This document shows positions 16,609 through 24,046 of a DNA stretch of 35,281 bases, in pieces. A program made the position numbers and the translations under genes. This stretch comes from Rhizobium sp. Root482 (lineage in GTDB: Bacteria > Pseudomonadota > Alphaproteobacteria > Rhizobiales > Rhizobiaceae). The stretch spans positions 1-35,281 of the forward strand of contig NZ_LMFA01000014.1 of assembly GCF_001426565.1 (NCBI RefSeq), written 5' to 3'. Each line of letters opens with the position of its first letter. The first letter of the stretch is position 1. The notes beneath the pieces were generated by a model. The model was not told where the DNA came from. It saw only the letters and a list, made by a program, of their open reading frames with translations, and ran no database searches.

Positions 16609-17720
16609 GGCCCCGTCCTTTCGGCAGGCCCGAAAACTCTCAGTGCATCAGGAGCAAACGTTAAGGCGACATCAGAGCCCCGTTCGGGAGGAGACAGAAG
16701 ATCGGACGGCATGTCGGCTCGAAGCAGAAGGTGTGGAGGGGCATGTAGGCGCACAAGCGCAGTTCTTGACGCTCCCGCAAACACGACGGTTTCGATCGTG
16801 CCGGTCAAGCTTTGGGAGGTGCGGTCGCCATGCGGTGCAATCGAAATGTGTTCAGGTCTCGCCGCGATCCTGACATCCGACCCTTGCTCGTGCTCACGGA
16901 TCGACCCACCATTCGACGCGCGCACTTTCACCAGCGTATCGCCCACCTTTACGGCAATCAGGGATTGATCCTTGCTGGAGACCGTGCCTGGGATGAAATT
17001 GATAGAGCCGACGAAATCCGCGACGAAAGCGTTGTCTGGATTGGCATAAAGCTCGTTCGGAGTCCCGACCTGTTCCAGGCGACCCTTGTGCATGACCGCC
17101 ACGCGGTCCGACATGGTGAGGGCTTCTTCCTGGTCGTGTGTGACATAGATCACAGTTGCGCCGATCCGCTCTTGCAAGCGCTTTATTTCGAACTGCATCG
17201 CTTCGCGGAGTTTCTTGTCAAGCGCACCCAGCGGTTCGTCCATGAGAATGACGGGAGGATCAAAAACGAGCGCACGCGCGACCGCAACGCGTTGTTGCTG
17301 CCCGCCAGAGAGTTGATGGGGATAGCGATGCTGTAGCGAGCCCAACTGGACAAGATCCAGCATCGCATCGATGCGCTTGCTTGTATCCCCGTGCTTGGTA
17401 AGGCCCCGCATTTTCAGCGGGAATTCGATGTTCTTGCGCACTGTCATATGGGGGAACAGTGCGTATTTCTGGAACACCATGCCGATGTTGCGGCGGTTCG
17501 GCGCAAGGACGGTCACGTCCTGATCGCCGACAATGATCGAGCCGGCGGTGGGCGTCTCGAACCCTGCAATCAGCGTGAGGAGTGTGGTTTTCCCTGAGCC
17601 CGATGGCCCCACAATCGAAACGAACTCGCCCGCGCCGATTTCAAGATCCACCTCACGTACCGCCCAAACCGCGCCGTATGTCTTTTGGACGTGGCGTAGC
17701 GTCAGTCTTTTTCCAATCAA
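16605..17720 (-). CDS. ABC importer ATPase, PotA-like
   Basis: The 371-residue cytoplasmic ATPase energises the importer. It shows Walker A G-P-S-G-S-G-K-T (38-45), the ABC signature L-S-G-G-Q-Q-Q-R-V-A and Walker B V-I-L-M-D-E-P-L-G-A-L-D, followed by V-T-H-D-Q-E-E-A. A C-terminal TOBE-type regulatory region (about 280-365) is present, as in PotA and MalK. Translation starts at TTG (17718-17720) with GGAGG seven bases upstream. The only nearby ATG runs into a stop after two codons. It is the first gene of the leftward operon from the central divergent promoter. Confidence 0.94.
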   Translation of the reverse strand: MIGKRLTLRHVQKTYGAVWAVREVDLEIGAGEFVSIVGPSGSGKTTLLTLIAGFETPTAGSIIVGDQDVTVLAPNRRNIGMVFQKYALFPHMTVRKNIEFPLKMRGLTKHGDTSKRIDAMLDLVQLGSLQHRYPHQLSGGQQQRVAVARALVFDPPVILMDEPLGALDKKLREAMQFEIKRLQERIGATVIYVTHDQEEALTMSDRVAVMHKGRLEQVGTPNELYANPDNAFVADFVGSINFIPGTVSSKDQSLIAVKVGDTLVKVRASNGGSIREHEQGSDVRIAARPEHISIAPHGDRTSQSLTGTIETVVFAGASRTALVRLHAPPHLLLRADMPSDLLSPPERGSDVALTFAPDALRVFGPAERTGP

Positions 17721-17836
17721 AACATTCCCTCCTTGTCTGCTCGCACACCTCCTCGGTGCGCTTTTGCGAGTTAGCTGACGTCATTCGCAGCGCGATGTTC
17801 CGGCAGGGTGATGACTTCGGCTGCACAACTCGCTAC

Positions 17837-17854
17837 GTTTTGGTGCGCCAAAAC
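17837..17854. promoter_or_regulatory. Inverted repeat, possible operator for the importer operon
   Basis: GTTTTGG-TGCG-CCAAAAC has two perfect 7-base arms around four bases. Its arms differ from the GTTGCAAC-type sites nearby, so it may be bound by another regulator, for example one of the two PhoB-type proteins, or by chance be unused. Confidence 0.4.
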
Positions 17855-17878
17855 TTTGCGAAACCTTTGCATTCGTAT

Positions 17879-17896
17879 TTTTGTTGCATCATAAAA
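17879..17896. promoter_or_regulatory. Candidate GntR-family operator before the GntR gene
   Basis: TTTTGTTGCATCATAAAA matches the left half (TTTTGTTGCA) of the perfect palindrome before the aminotransferase gene, with a weaker right half. It lies 30 bases before the GntR gene start. Its position would allow autoregulation and joint control of the divergent importer operon. Confidence 0.5.
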
Positions 17897-17925
17897 TTAA
17901 CATGTCAACACGTTTAAGGTGAATA

Positions 17926-18615
17926 ATGAGCGAGACGCCAGTGGCGGACGGACGACATCGCCAAGCTCCTAGCCTAGGGGATGCGGCCTATAGCGAGTTG
18001 AAGGAGCGGCTAAGCCGCGGGGTTTACAGGCCCGGCGACAAGTTGACGGTGCGGTCTGTCGCAGAAACTTTGGGCGTGAGTTCCACACCAGCGCGTGACG
18101 CGATCAATCGGCTCGCTGCAGACAGCGCAGTTGTTTATGCCGGACCGAAGACGGTGCTCATTCCTGTGCTGGGAGAGGCCGATCTGCGCGAAGTCACGCT
18201 CATTCGAATTGCTTTGGAGGGGCTGGCCGCCCAGCACTCGGTGCAATCGTGTACGCAACAACACATTGATAAACTTTGGGTAATTCAAAGAAACATCAAC
18301 GCAGCGCTTGAAAATGGTGACTATGGCCAGGCGCTTTGGCAGAACAAGGAGTTTCATTTTCTGGTCTATCGGTTGTCGCGCCTGCCTCATCTGGTGTCGA
18401 TGATCGAGTCTCAATGGCTCAGGGTCGGTCCCTCCTTTTACGGACTTTATCCGGAATTCGCCGAGGCCAAATACGGGGTACGAAATCACGAGATGGTGAT
18501 CGAGGCGCTTATCGACCAAGATGGCGGTGCATTGCGCGCAGCATTCGAGAATGATATCCGCGACGGGTACCGCCGGTTACGCCAGGCACTTCGCGAACGC
18601 GCTACGACTGGTTGA
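17926..18615 (+). CDS. GntR-family regulator, FCD subfamily
   Basis: The 229-residue protein has an N-terminal winged helix-turn-helix (about 20-80) with G-x-Y-R-P-G-D-K-L-T-V-R-S-V-A-E-x-L-G-V-S-S-T-P-A-R-D-A-I-N-R-L, the GntR signature. The all-helical FCD effector domain (about 88-222) has the usual R-x-x-L-E/F-H-F-x-x-Y and N-H-E-M-V-I-E-A-L motifs; the two His and an acidic residue often bind a metal and a carboxylate ligand. It most likely represses the importer and the aminotransferase operon until a pathway metabolite is present. The palindromes at 17879 and 18648 are its best candidate sites. Confidence 0.88.
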   Translation: MSETPVADGRHRQAPSLGDAAYSELKERLSRGVYRPGDKLTVRSVAETLGVSSTPARDAINRLAADSAVVYAGPKTVLIPVLGEADLREVTLIRIALEGLAAQHSVQSCTQQHIDKLWVIQRNINAALENGDYGQALWQNKEFHFLVYRLSRLPHLVSMIESQWLRVGPSFYGLYPEFAEAKYGVRNHEMVIEALIDQDGGALRAAFENDIRDGYRRLRQALRERATTG

Positions 18616-18633
18616 ATATTTTATCATTCGCCC

Positions 18634-18663
18634 TTGACGATCTGATTTTTTGTTGCAACAAAA
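18634..18663 (+). promoter_or_regulatory. Promoter-proximal operator of the aminotransferase operon
   Basis: The perfect 16-base palindrome TTTTGTTG-CAACAAAA (18648-18663) stands 50 bases before the aminotransferase start. A TTGACG sequence (18634-18639) just upstream could be a -35 box, so the palindrome would cover the spacer and -10 region, a classic position for repression. The site resembles the one before the GntR gene, making that protein the likely binder. Confidence 0.62.
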
Positions 18664-18713
18664 TATGAAGCCTGCATGAAGGCTCAGCATCCGTTGCACA
18701 AAAAGGTCAGCAA

Positions 18714-20069
18714 ATGTCTACAGCAATGACAGCCGGCGCCGCGGGGCGTGCGTACGCACGCTCCGCCGCTCTCCATCGTCGCGGTCGTGTCGTCTTCCCG
18801 GGCGGTATAACCCGTTCAACGATCGATACCGATCCCCACCCCATTTATGTTTCGCGAGGGGAGGGTGCCTATGTCATCGACGAGGACAACAACCGCCTTC
18901 TCGATCTAAACAACAACTTTACGACACTCATGCATGGCCACGCCTTTGCGCCGGTGATCGGTGCAGTAACCGATCTTTTGCGAAAGGGAACCTGTTTCGC
19001 AAACCCCACGCATCACGAGATCGCGCTTGCCGAGCTACTGGTTTCGCGGATACCGGCGATCGAACAAGTCCGGTTCGTGAACTCCGGCACAGAGGCCGTG
19101 ATGTTTGCGATCAAGGCGGCGCGCGCCTTTACAGGCCGGCAAGCCATCGCGCGGTTCGCGGGATCCTACCATGGTTCGTATGATTGGGCCGAGACAGGGC
19201 AATCCGGTGCAGTCCAGACGGCTGGCGACGAGCGCCGGGTGGCGCGCGCTGCTTATCACGGAGCGCCTCCCACGACAGCCGACGCAGTCGTTGTTCTGGA
19301 TTTTAACGACGTTGATGGTTTGGAAATCGGTCTTGCGCCTCGTGCCGAACGGTTAGCCGCGATTCTCATCGATCCCATGCCAAGCAGGGCCGGGCTTCTT
19401 GCACCATTGCCGCAATTCATCGAGCGGCTGAACGCTCTGGCCAGCCGGCATGGGATCCTCATCATCGCCGACGAAGTATTGAACCTGCGGCAGGGATATA
19501 ATGGCTCGTCGTCACGCTACGGGCTCGAACCCGATCTCGTGACTGCCGGAAAAATTATCGGCGGCGGCTTTCCAATCGGGGCTGTCGGAGGGCGTTCAGA
19601 TGTCATGTCGGTATTCGGCTCCGACGTGAAGGCCCCCCTTGTTCCGCAAGGCGGCACATTCTCTGCCAACCCGGTGTCGATGCTTGCCGGGCGTATGGCC
19701 ATGGAAGCCATGACGCCGGATGAATTCGCCCGGCTTGAGCGACTGGGTGACAGATTGCGGGCGCAACTTACCGCGACAGCGGCGAAACACGCGGCACCCT
19801 TTTCGATTGCTGGAGCTGCATCTCTCTTCCGCATCCATGCAAAGCGTTCCGTTCCCGGTACCTATGCGAATGCGATCATGACGACTGAAGAGGCGACACG
19901 CATGCGCAGCCTCAGCCGCTACTTCCGGGACGAAGGCGTGCTTTTGCCCTGTGGCGCGGCGGCATGCCTTTCGACCCCTATGACCGAAATGGACACCGAC
20001 AAAGTGTCAGCAGCGTTTGACAGATTTCTGACTGCCTGCGGTGACCAAACCTGGGAGAGACAGGCATGA
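18714..20069 (+). CDS. Class-III PLP aminotransferase, glutamate-1-semialdehyde aminomutase type
   Basis: The 451-residue product has the class-III layout: F-P-G-G-I-T-R near the N-terminus, V-N-S-G-T-E-A-V-M-F-A-I-K-A-A-R (about 122-137), Y-H-G-S-Y-D-W, the PLP-nitrogen Asp in I-A-D-E-V (D253), and Lys280 in T-A-G-K-I-I-G-G-G-F-P as Schiff-base lysine. The closest kinds are glutamate-1-semialdehyde 2,1-aminomutases and related transaminases of beta-amino or omega-amino acids. It is not the housekeeping haem enzyme, given its setting with an importer, a ThDP enzyme and an SDR. It probably moves an amino group from the imported compound. Its stop overlaps the next start (ATGA). Confidence 0.88.
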   Translation: MSTAMTAGAAGRAYARSAALHRRGRVVFPGGITRSTIDTDPHPIYVSRGEGAYVIDEDNNRLLDLNNNFTTLMHGHAFAPVIGAVTDLLRKGTCFANPTHHEIALAELLVSRIPAIEQVRFVNSGTEAVMFAIKAARAFTGRQAIARFAGSYHGSYDWAETGQSGAVQTAGDERRVARAAYHGAPPTTADAVVVLDFNDVDGLEIGLAPRAERLAAILIDPMPSRAGLLAPLPQFIERLNALASRHGILIIADEVLNLRQGYNGSSSRYGLEPDLVTAGKIIGGGFPIGAVGGRSDVMSVFGSDVKAPLVPQGGTFSANPVSMLAGRMAMEAMTPDEFARLERLGDRLRAQLTATAAKHAAPFSIAGAASLFRIHAKRSVPGTYANAIMTTEEATRMRSLSRYFRDEGVLLPCGAAACLSTPMTEMDTDKVSAAFDRFLTACGDQTWERQA

Positions 20070-21781
20070 ATATCACTTCCTTCGACGAAACGGTCGCCGA
20101 TCGCGTCGCCCTTTCCCTGCTGCGCCACGAGGTGGAATTCCTTTTTGCACAAAGCTTGCCTTCTGCTGTCGTCCTTGCTGCGGAGGCACAGGGTATCAGG
20201 CAAATCTCTTACCGTCAGGAGAACATGGGCGGTGCGATGGCTGACGGATATGCCCGACTGTCCGGTAAGGTCGGCGTCGTTTGCGCGCAGAACGGGCCGG
20301 CTGCGACCCTCCTCGTGCCACCCCTTGCCGAAGCCCTGAAGGCAAGCATTCCCGTTGTCGCGCTGGTTCAAGAGGTCGAGCGCGATCAGACCGACAGGAA
20401 TGCCTTCCAAGAGATTGACCATATAGCCCTTTTCCAGTCGTGCACGAAATGGGTCCGTCGTGTGCAGACAGAGGATCGTATAGAAGACTATATCGACGCT
20501 GCCTTTACCGCCGCAGCGTCCGGGCGTCCGGGGCCGGTCGCGCTCCTGCTGCCTGCAGATCTCCTTCGCGCGCAGTTCAAGCCGGCCGGTACCGAGCGCC
20601 GCGCAAATCTCGGACGCTATCCCCTCGACCGCACACGACCGGCAGACGATATGATCGAGCAAGCGGCCATGTGGATCGCCGCCGCGCAAAGACCTGTCGT
20701 GCTCGCTGGTGGGGGCGTTCATGGGGCAGGCGCCTCGTCCGAGCTCGCGCATCTGCAGGAATTGGCAAGTCTGCCGGTTTGCACCACGAATATGGGCAAG
20801 GGCGCTGTCGATGAACACCATCCGCTATCGCTCGGCGTCCTTGGCTCGCTGACAGGTCCGCGTTCTCTAGGCGCCGAAACGCGCCATTTTCTGGAGGAGG
20901 CGGATCTCATCATTCTCATCGGGACACGCACCAACCAGAATGGGACTGACAACTGGCGTCAAATCTCGAACTCAGCGCGCGTGATCCATATAGATGTCGA
21001 TCCGACAGAGATCGGGCGTAATTTCGAAGCGCTGCGCCTCGTTGGCGATGCGCGTGAATGCCTGAAAACGCTTAACAGGGGTCTCGAAAACCAGGATCTC
21101 AGCCAGCGGCGCGCAGCCCGAACGGCTCTGGAGGGTCGGATCGGGCGATGCTGGATGAATTTCGAACAGACGCGTCATCCATTTGCGCTGTCAGACCAGT
21201 CACCGATCAGGCCAGAAAGAGTCATGCGCGAGCTGCAGCCATGGCTCAAGGACGAGTTGACGGTCGTCGCCGATGCGAGCTACTCCTCGATGTGGGTTGT
21301 CGGGCAATTGAGGGCAGAGAGGCCGGGAACACGCTTTATCACTCCGCGCGGACTTGCCGGGCTCGGATGGGGGGTGCCGCTTGCGATCGGCGCGAAGCTC
21401 GCGCAGCCGAATACGCCTGTCGTCGCTTTGGTCGGCGATGGCGGATTTGCCCATAGCTGGGCGGAACTCGAGACAATGATGCGGCTCAAGATTCCGGTCA
21501 CCACGATCGTCCTCAACAATGGTATCCTGGGCTTCCAGCGAGATGCCGAGACAGTCAAGTTCGGTCGCTACACCTCGGCCTGCCATTTCGCGCCCGTCGA
21601 TCACGCTCAGATCGCAGCGGCATGCGGCTGCAGATCAGCGCGCGTGGATGATCCTGCTGATCTGGCCCATCATATCCGGACAGGCATCGAGTCAGATGAG
21701 CCCTACCTGATCGAGGTGATGACGGACCCGGAGGCCCATCCGCCGCTATCGCTCTTTGCCGCAAAGGACCAGGCGGCCTGA
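20066..21781 (+). CDS. Thiamine-diphosphate enzyme of the acetolactate-synthase family
   Basis: Family members cleave or ligate 2-oxoacids, giving aldehydes or alpha-hydroxyketones (acetolactate synthase, benzoylformate and phenylpyruvate decarboxylases, sulfopyruvate decarboxylase). The 571-residue product has the catalytic Glu of the N-terminal domain (E52, in R-Q-E-N-M), the ThDP motif beginning G-D-G (457-459) and ending N-N (484-485), and a normal three-domain length. No small regulatory subunit gene (ilvH) follows, so it is probably not the branched-chain amino acid enzyme. It overlaps both neighbours by stop/start contact, which suggests a shared pathway with the aminotransferase and the SDR. 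Confidence 0.88.
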   Translation: MNITSFDETVADRVALSLLRHEVEFLFAQSLPSAVVLAAEAQGIRQISYRQENMGGAMADGYARLSGKVGVVCAQNGPAATLLVPPLAEALKASIPVVALVQEVERDQTDRNAFQEIDHIALFQSCTKWVRRVQTEDRIEDYIDAAFTAAASGRPGPVALLLPADLLRAQFKPAGTERRANLGRYPLDRTRPADDMIEQAAMWIAAAQRPVVLAGGGVHGAGASSELAHLQELASLPVCTTNMGKGAVDEHHPLSLGVLGSLTGPRSLGAETRHFLEEADLIILIGTRTNQNGTDNWRQISNSARVIHIDVDPTEIGRNFEALRLVGDARECLKTLNRGLENQDLSQRRAARTALEGRIGRCWMNFEQTRHPFALSDQSPIRPERVMRELQPWLKDELTVVADASYSSMWVVGQLRAERPGTRFITPRGLAGLGWGVPLAIGAKLAQPNTPVVALVGDGGFAHSWAELETMMRLKIPVTTIVLNNGILGFQRDAETVKFGRYTSACHFAPVDHAQIAAACGCRSARVDDPADLAHHIRTGIESDEPYLIEVMTDPEAHPPLSLFAAKDQAA

Positions 21782-22554
21782 TGTTGGATGCTTCGCAACG
21801 CATTGCTGTGGTAACGGGCGGCAGCTCCGGGATTGGACTTGCCGCCGTCAACCACCTTCTTCACGCAGGCTTCAGGGTGGCATTTTTCGGGCAGAATGCA
21901 GGTCATGTGGAAGAAGCCGCAGCGAGACTTGGCCGAGAATTCGACGCCAGCCGGGTCCTTGCCCGATGCGTCGATCTCGAGTCGCCGCCGCAGATCGCCG
22001 ACTTCTTTGTAGAGGTCCAGGATCACTGGCGCGTCCCTGACACGTTGATCTGCAGTGCCGGCATTTCCCCGAAGGGTCCTGACGGTGCGATACCATTCGC
22101 CGGGGTCACGCTCGAGGAATGGAACAGGGTGCTCTCTGTAAACCTCACCGGGACCATGCTTTGCTGCCAGGCCGTTGTCCCGGCCATGGCGGCACAGCGT
22201 TTCGGGCGCGTTATCCTCATCGGCTCCATTGCAGGAAGGGCACTTCCGAAGGTGGCCGGAACGGCCTACGTGGTCTCAAAGGCCGCACTGTCAGGTCTGT
22301 CGCGGTCACTGGTTGCGACGTGCGCCGGGACTGGCGTGACCGTCAACATCGTCGCACCGGGCCGAATTGTGACGCAGATGGCCGGGGCTCCCGACAGTGC
22401 GATAAATCGGGCGGCCCTCACTCGAATTCCTGTCGGACGTCTTGGCGACCCGACAGACATTGCCAGCACGATCGGGTTTCTCGCCTCCAGTGATGCCGGC
22501 TTCATCAACGGTGCGATCATCGATGTAAACGGAGGGGAGTTCGCTCCCCATTAA
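21781..22554 (+). CDS. Short-chain dehydrogenase/reductase
   Basis: The 257-residue protein is a classical SDR that would reduce a ketone or oxidise an alcohol with NAD(P)H. The cofactor motif T-G-G-S-S-G-I-G is at 12-19, the structural motif reads C-S-A-G (91-94) instead of N-A-G, and catalytic Asn121, Ser149, Tyr163 and Lys167 are all in place. The C-terminal P-G-R-I-x-T and the final I-x-V-N-G-G are also typical. Its ATG shares a base with the preceding stop (TGATG), so translation is coupled to the ThDP enzyme. Substrate specificity cannot be read from sequence. Confidence 0.93.
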   Translation: MLDASQRIAVVTGGSSGIGLAAVNHLLHAGFRVAFFGQNAGHVEEAAARLGREFDASRVLARCVDLESPPQIADFFVEVQDHWRVPDTLICSAGISPKGPDGAIPFAGVTLEEWNRVLSVNLTGTMLCCQAVVPAMAAQRFGRVILIGSIAGRALPKVAGTAYVVSKAALSGLSRSLVATCAGTGVTVNIVAPGRIVTQMAGAPDSAINRAALTRIPVGRLGDPTDIASTIGFLASSDAGFINGAIIDVNGGEFAPH

Positions 22555-22569
22555 GAACTGGAGCCGATC

Positions 22570-23280
22570 ATGCCAAAAATTCTGGTTTGCGTAGGGGACG
22601 CACAACTTTTCTTGCTGCTTCGTCACCTTCTGGCAAATGAAGGTTTCGATGCCCAACTGGTCACGCGGCCGTGTGAAGTCGAAGCAAGCTGCCGACGAAA
22701 TCCAGCGGCGGCCGCCATGATCGACTGGACCGAGGGGCCGTTCGATCGAATAGCTCTTCTGGCAGCCGTGAAGTCCCTCGCTCCCTCTAGCGCCGTCATC
22801 CTTCTCTCGAAACACAGAAACGCGCTGGATGCTTCGACGCCCACTTGTGACCTGCTGCTGGACCGTCCTTTCGTCCCTGGTATTCTGTTTCATTTCCTCC
22901 GACAATTGCGCTACCGGCATATCTCCGCCGACTATGATGGCGACGCAAATGACGTGCTTCGATTTGCCGACCTCACATTGAATCTCGCAACAGTGAAGGT
23001 TTATAAAGCCGGCAATGAAGTAAGCTTGACTGCGTTGCAGTTCCGCCTATTGCGCCGCCTCATGCAGCGGCCTTCGACAGTTTGTCAACGCGACGAACTT
23101 ATTGAAAGCTGCTGGCCGCCGCATGTTGAGGTCGAGCCGCGAACCGTCGACATCCATATCGGGCACATCCGCCGCGCGCTCGGCGGCCTTGGTCCGGAGC
23201 TCATCCGCACCGTGCGCGGCAATGGCTACGCCCTTGAAATGCCCTATAGCAACAAGGCGTTGAAGCCATTTAATTCCTGA
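22570..23280 (+). CDS. Second OmpR/PhoB-type regulator with atypical receiver domain
   Basis: The 236-residue product has the same architecture as the regulator at 12973-13683: a receiver-like domain (about 1-115) and an OmpR/PhoB winged helix (about 135-228) with R-T-V-D-I-H-I-G-H-I-R-R-A-L and I-R-T-V-R-G-N-G-Y. Asp52 is kept, the receiver Lys is again Arg (R99, in D-R-P), and the acidic pair is reduced to one Asp (V-G-D). It sits 15 bases after the SDR gene and is therefore in the same operon. With its relative at the other end it brackets the metabolic island. No sensor kinase gene is nearby. Confidence 0.82.
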   Translation: MPKILVCVGDAQLFLLLRHLLANEGFDAQLVTRPCEVEASCRRNPAAAAMIDWTEGPFDRIALLAAVKSLAPSSAVILLSKHRNALDASTPTCDLLLDRPFVPGILFHFLRQLRYRHISADYDGDANDVLRFADLTLNLATVKVYKAGNEVSLTALQFRLLRRLMQRPSTVCQRDELIESCWPPHVEVEPRTVDIHIGHIRRALGGLGPELIRTVRGNGYALEMPYSNKALKPFNS

Positions 23281-23467
23281 GCCGTCGAAATATACCGGCA
23301 AGACGACGAAATTCCGCCTCTTCTCCGTCGAACCAGGCATCGAGACCGCAGACGGCGACCGCTGTCGCTGCCTGAATGCCACAGAGTGCGTGGATCTGCT
23401 CAATGATAACATCATCGGCGGAATTGCCTTGATCCACTGGTTCAAGAACTTTCGGCTGGGTCCCCAT
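23270..23467 (-). CDS. Small hypothetical protein, convergent with the second regulator
   Basis: A 65-residue frame has coding-like composition in its last 45 residues (I-I-E-Q-I-H-A-L-C-G, V-C-G-L-D-A-W-F-D-G, F-R-R-L-A-G-I-F-R), suggesting a small helical protein. Its stop lies inside the last codons of the regulator on the other strand (11-base overlap). ATG 23467 is the most sensible start. The open frame continues up to 23566, but the added residues look non-coding, and no strong ribosome site is visible. I do not recognise the family. It could also be the tail of a decayed gene. Confidence 0.4.
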   Translation of the reverse strand: MGTQPKVLEPVDQGNSADDVIIEQIHALCGIQAATAVAVCGLDAWFDGEEAEFRRLAGIFRRLRN

Positions 23468-24046
23468 GGACCGGGATGGTTTTCGCGACAAAACAGTCTC
23501 CCCGCGTCCGGCACAGGAAGTGAGTTCGAATGATCGCCGGACGTTGCTGCACGCTTGTCGCCACATGAAAATGGAGCTCGTGCCGTCCCGGGCGAAAGGG
23601 TCGTCGCAAATGCAATTCTATATCACCGACCCGTTCGATGCAACCGCGAACGCGCTGCACGAATTGCGAAAGCGCGGGCAGATTTTCCGCTTATCTGCTA
23701 CAAGCCTGGGCCCAACAGACTTCCGCACGACGGATTTGCAAACGCGCGCGTGCCAAGGAGGCCCAATTCCTGCTCGCTGGCTGATGGTAACGCTCGCAGA
23801 AGTTCTTTGCCGCCAAACGCGGAGTCATCGTCCACTCGCCTTGATCCATGAAACCTGTGCGGCTAAAGGCACTCCGCAATTATGAGGGCAGAAAGGTTTG
23901 AATGGGTAAAGCGGCCGCCTTTGTGAAAATTCTACGAAAAGATCTTAGCAAACCCTTCGTTGATTCGACCGTCGCCTTCCGGCACTGTCTCTGTTGTCGT
24001 AGACCGGCACAATGGTTCGAATCAGGACCGAAGAGGGTTTTAGCCG
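23468..24046. other. Stretch before the nucleotidyltransferase gene, no supported gene
   Basis: Several short frames exist on both strands, none with a recognised product and a proper ribosome site. Parts look coding-like but change frame, so this may be a decayed gene at the border of the metabolic island. A GGTTCGAATC sequence at 24013-24022 resembles a tRNA T-loop, but no tRNA can be folded around it. Confidence 0.3.

Larger units (their letters stand above)
17721..17925. promoter_or_regulatory. Divergent control region between the importer operon and the GntR gene
   Basis: These 205 bases must carry the leftward importer promoter and the rightward GntR promoter. The right half is AT-rich. 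It contains an 18-base inverted repeat (17837-17854) and a site related to the palindrome before the aminotransferase gene (17879-17896). Exact -35 and -10 boxes are not certain. Confidence 0.6.

Noticed and set aside
19919..20821. Minus-strand open frame of 300 codons across the aminotransferase/ThDP junction
   Set aside because: It runs antisense to two clearly recognised genes and gives a Cys/His/Arg-rich sequence typical of shadow frames.
20066..21781. Reading the ThDP enzyme as IlvB, the branched-chain acetolactate synthase
   Set aside because: There is no ilvH or other branched-chain gene, and it is embedded between an aminotransferase and an SDR gene. Only the family is claimed.
24003..24030. 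GGTTCGAATC, resembling a tRNA T-loop, a possible attachment-site scar
   Set aside because: No acceptor, D or anticodon arm can be folded around it, and no matching repeat was seen elsewhere in the window.
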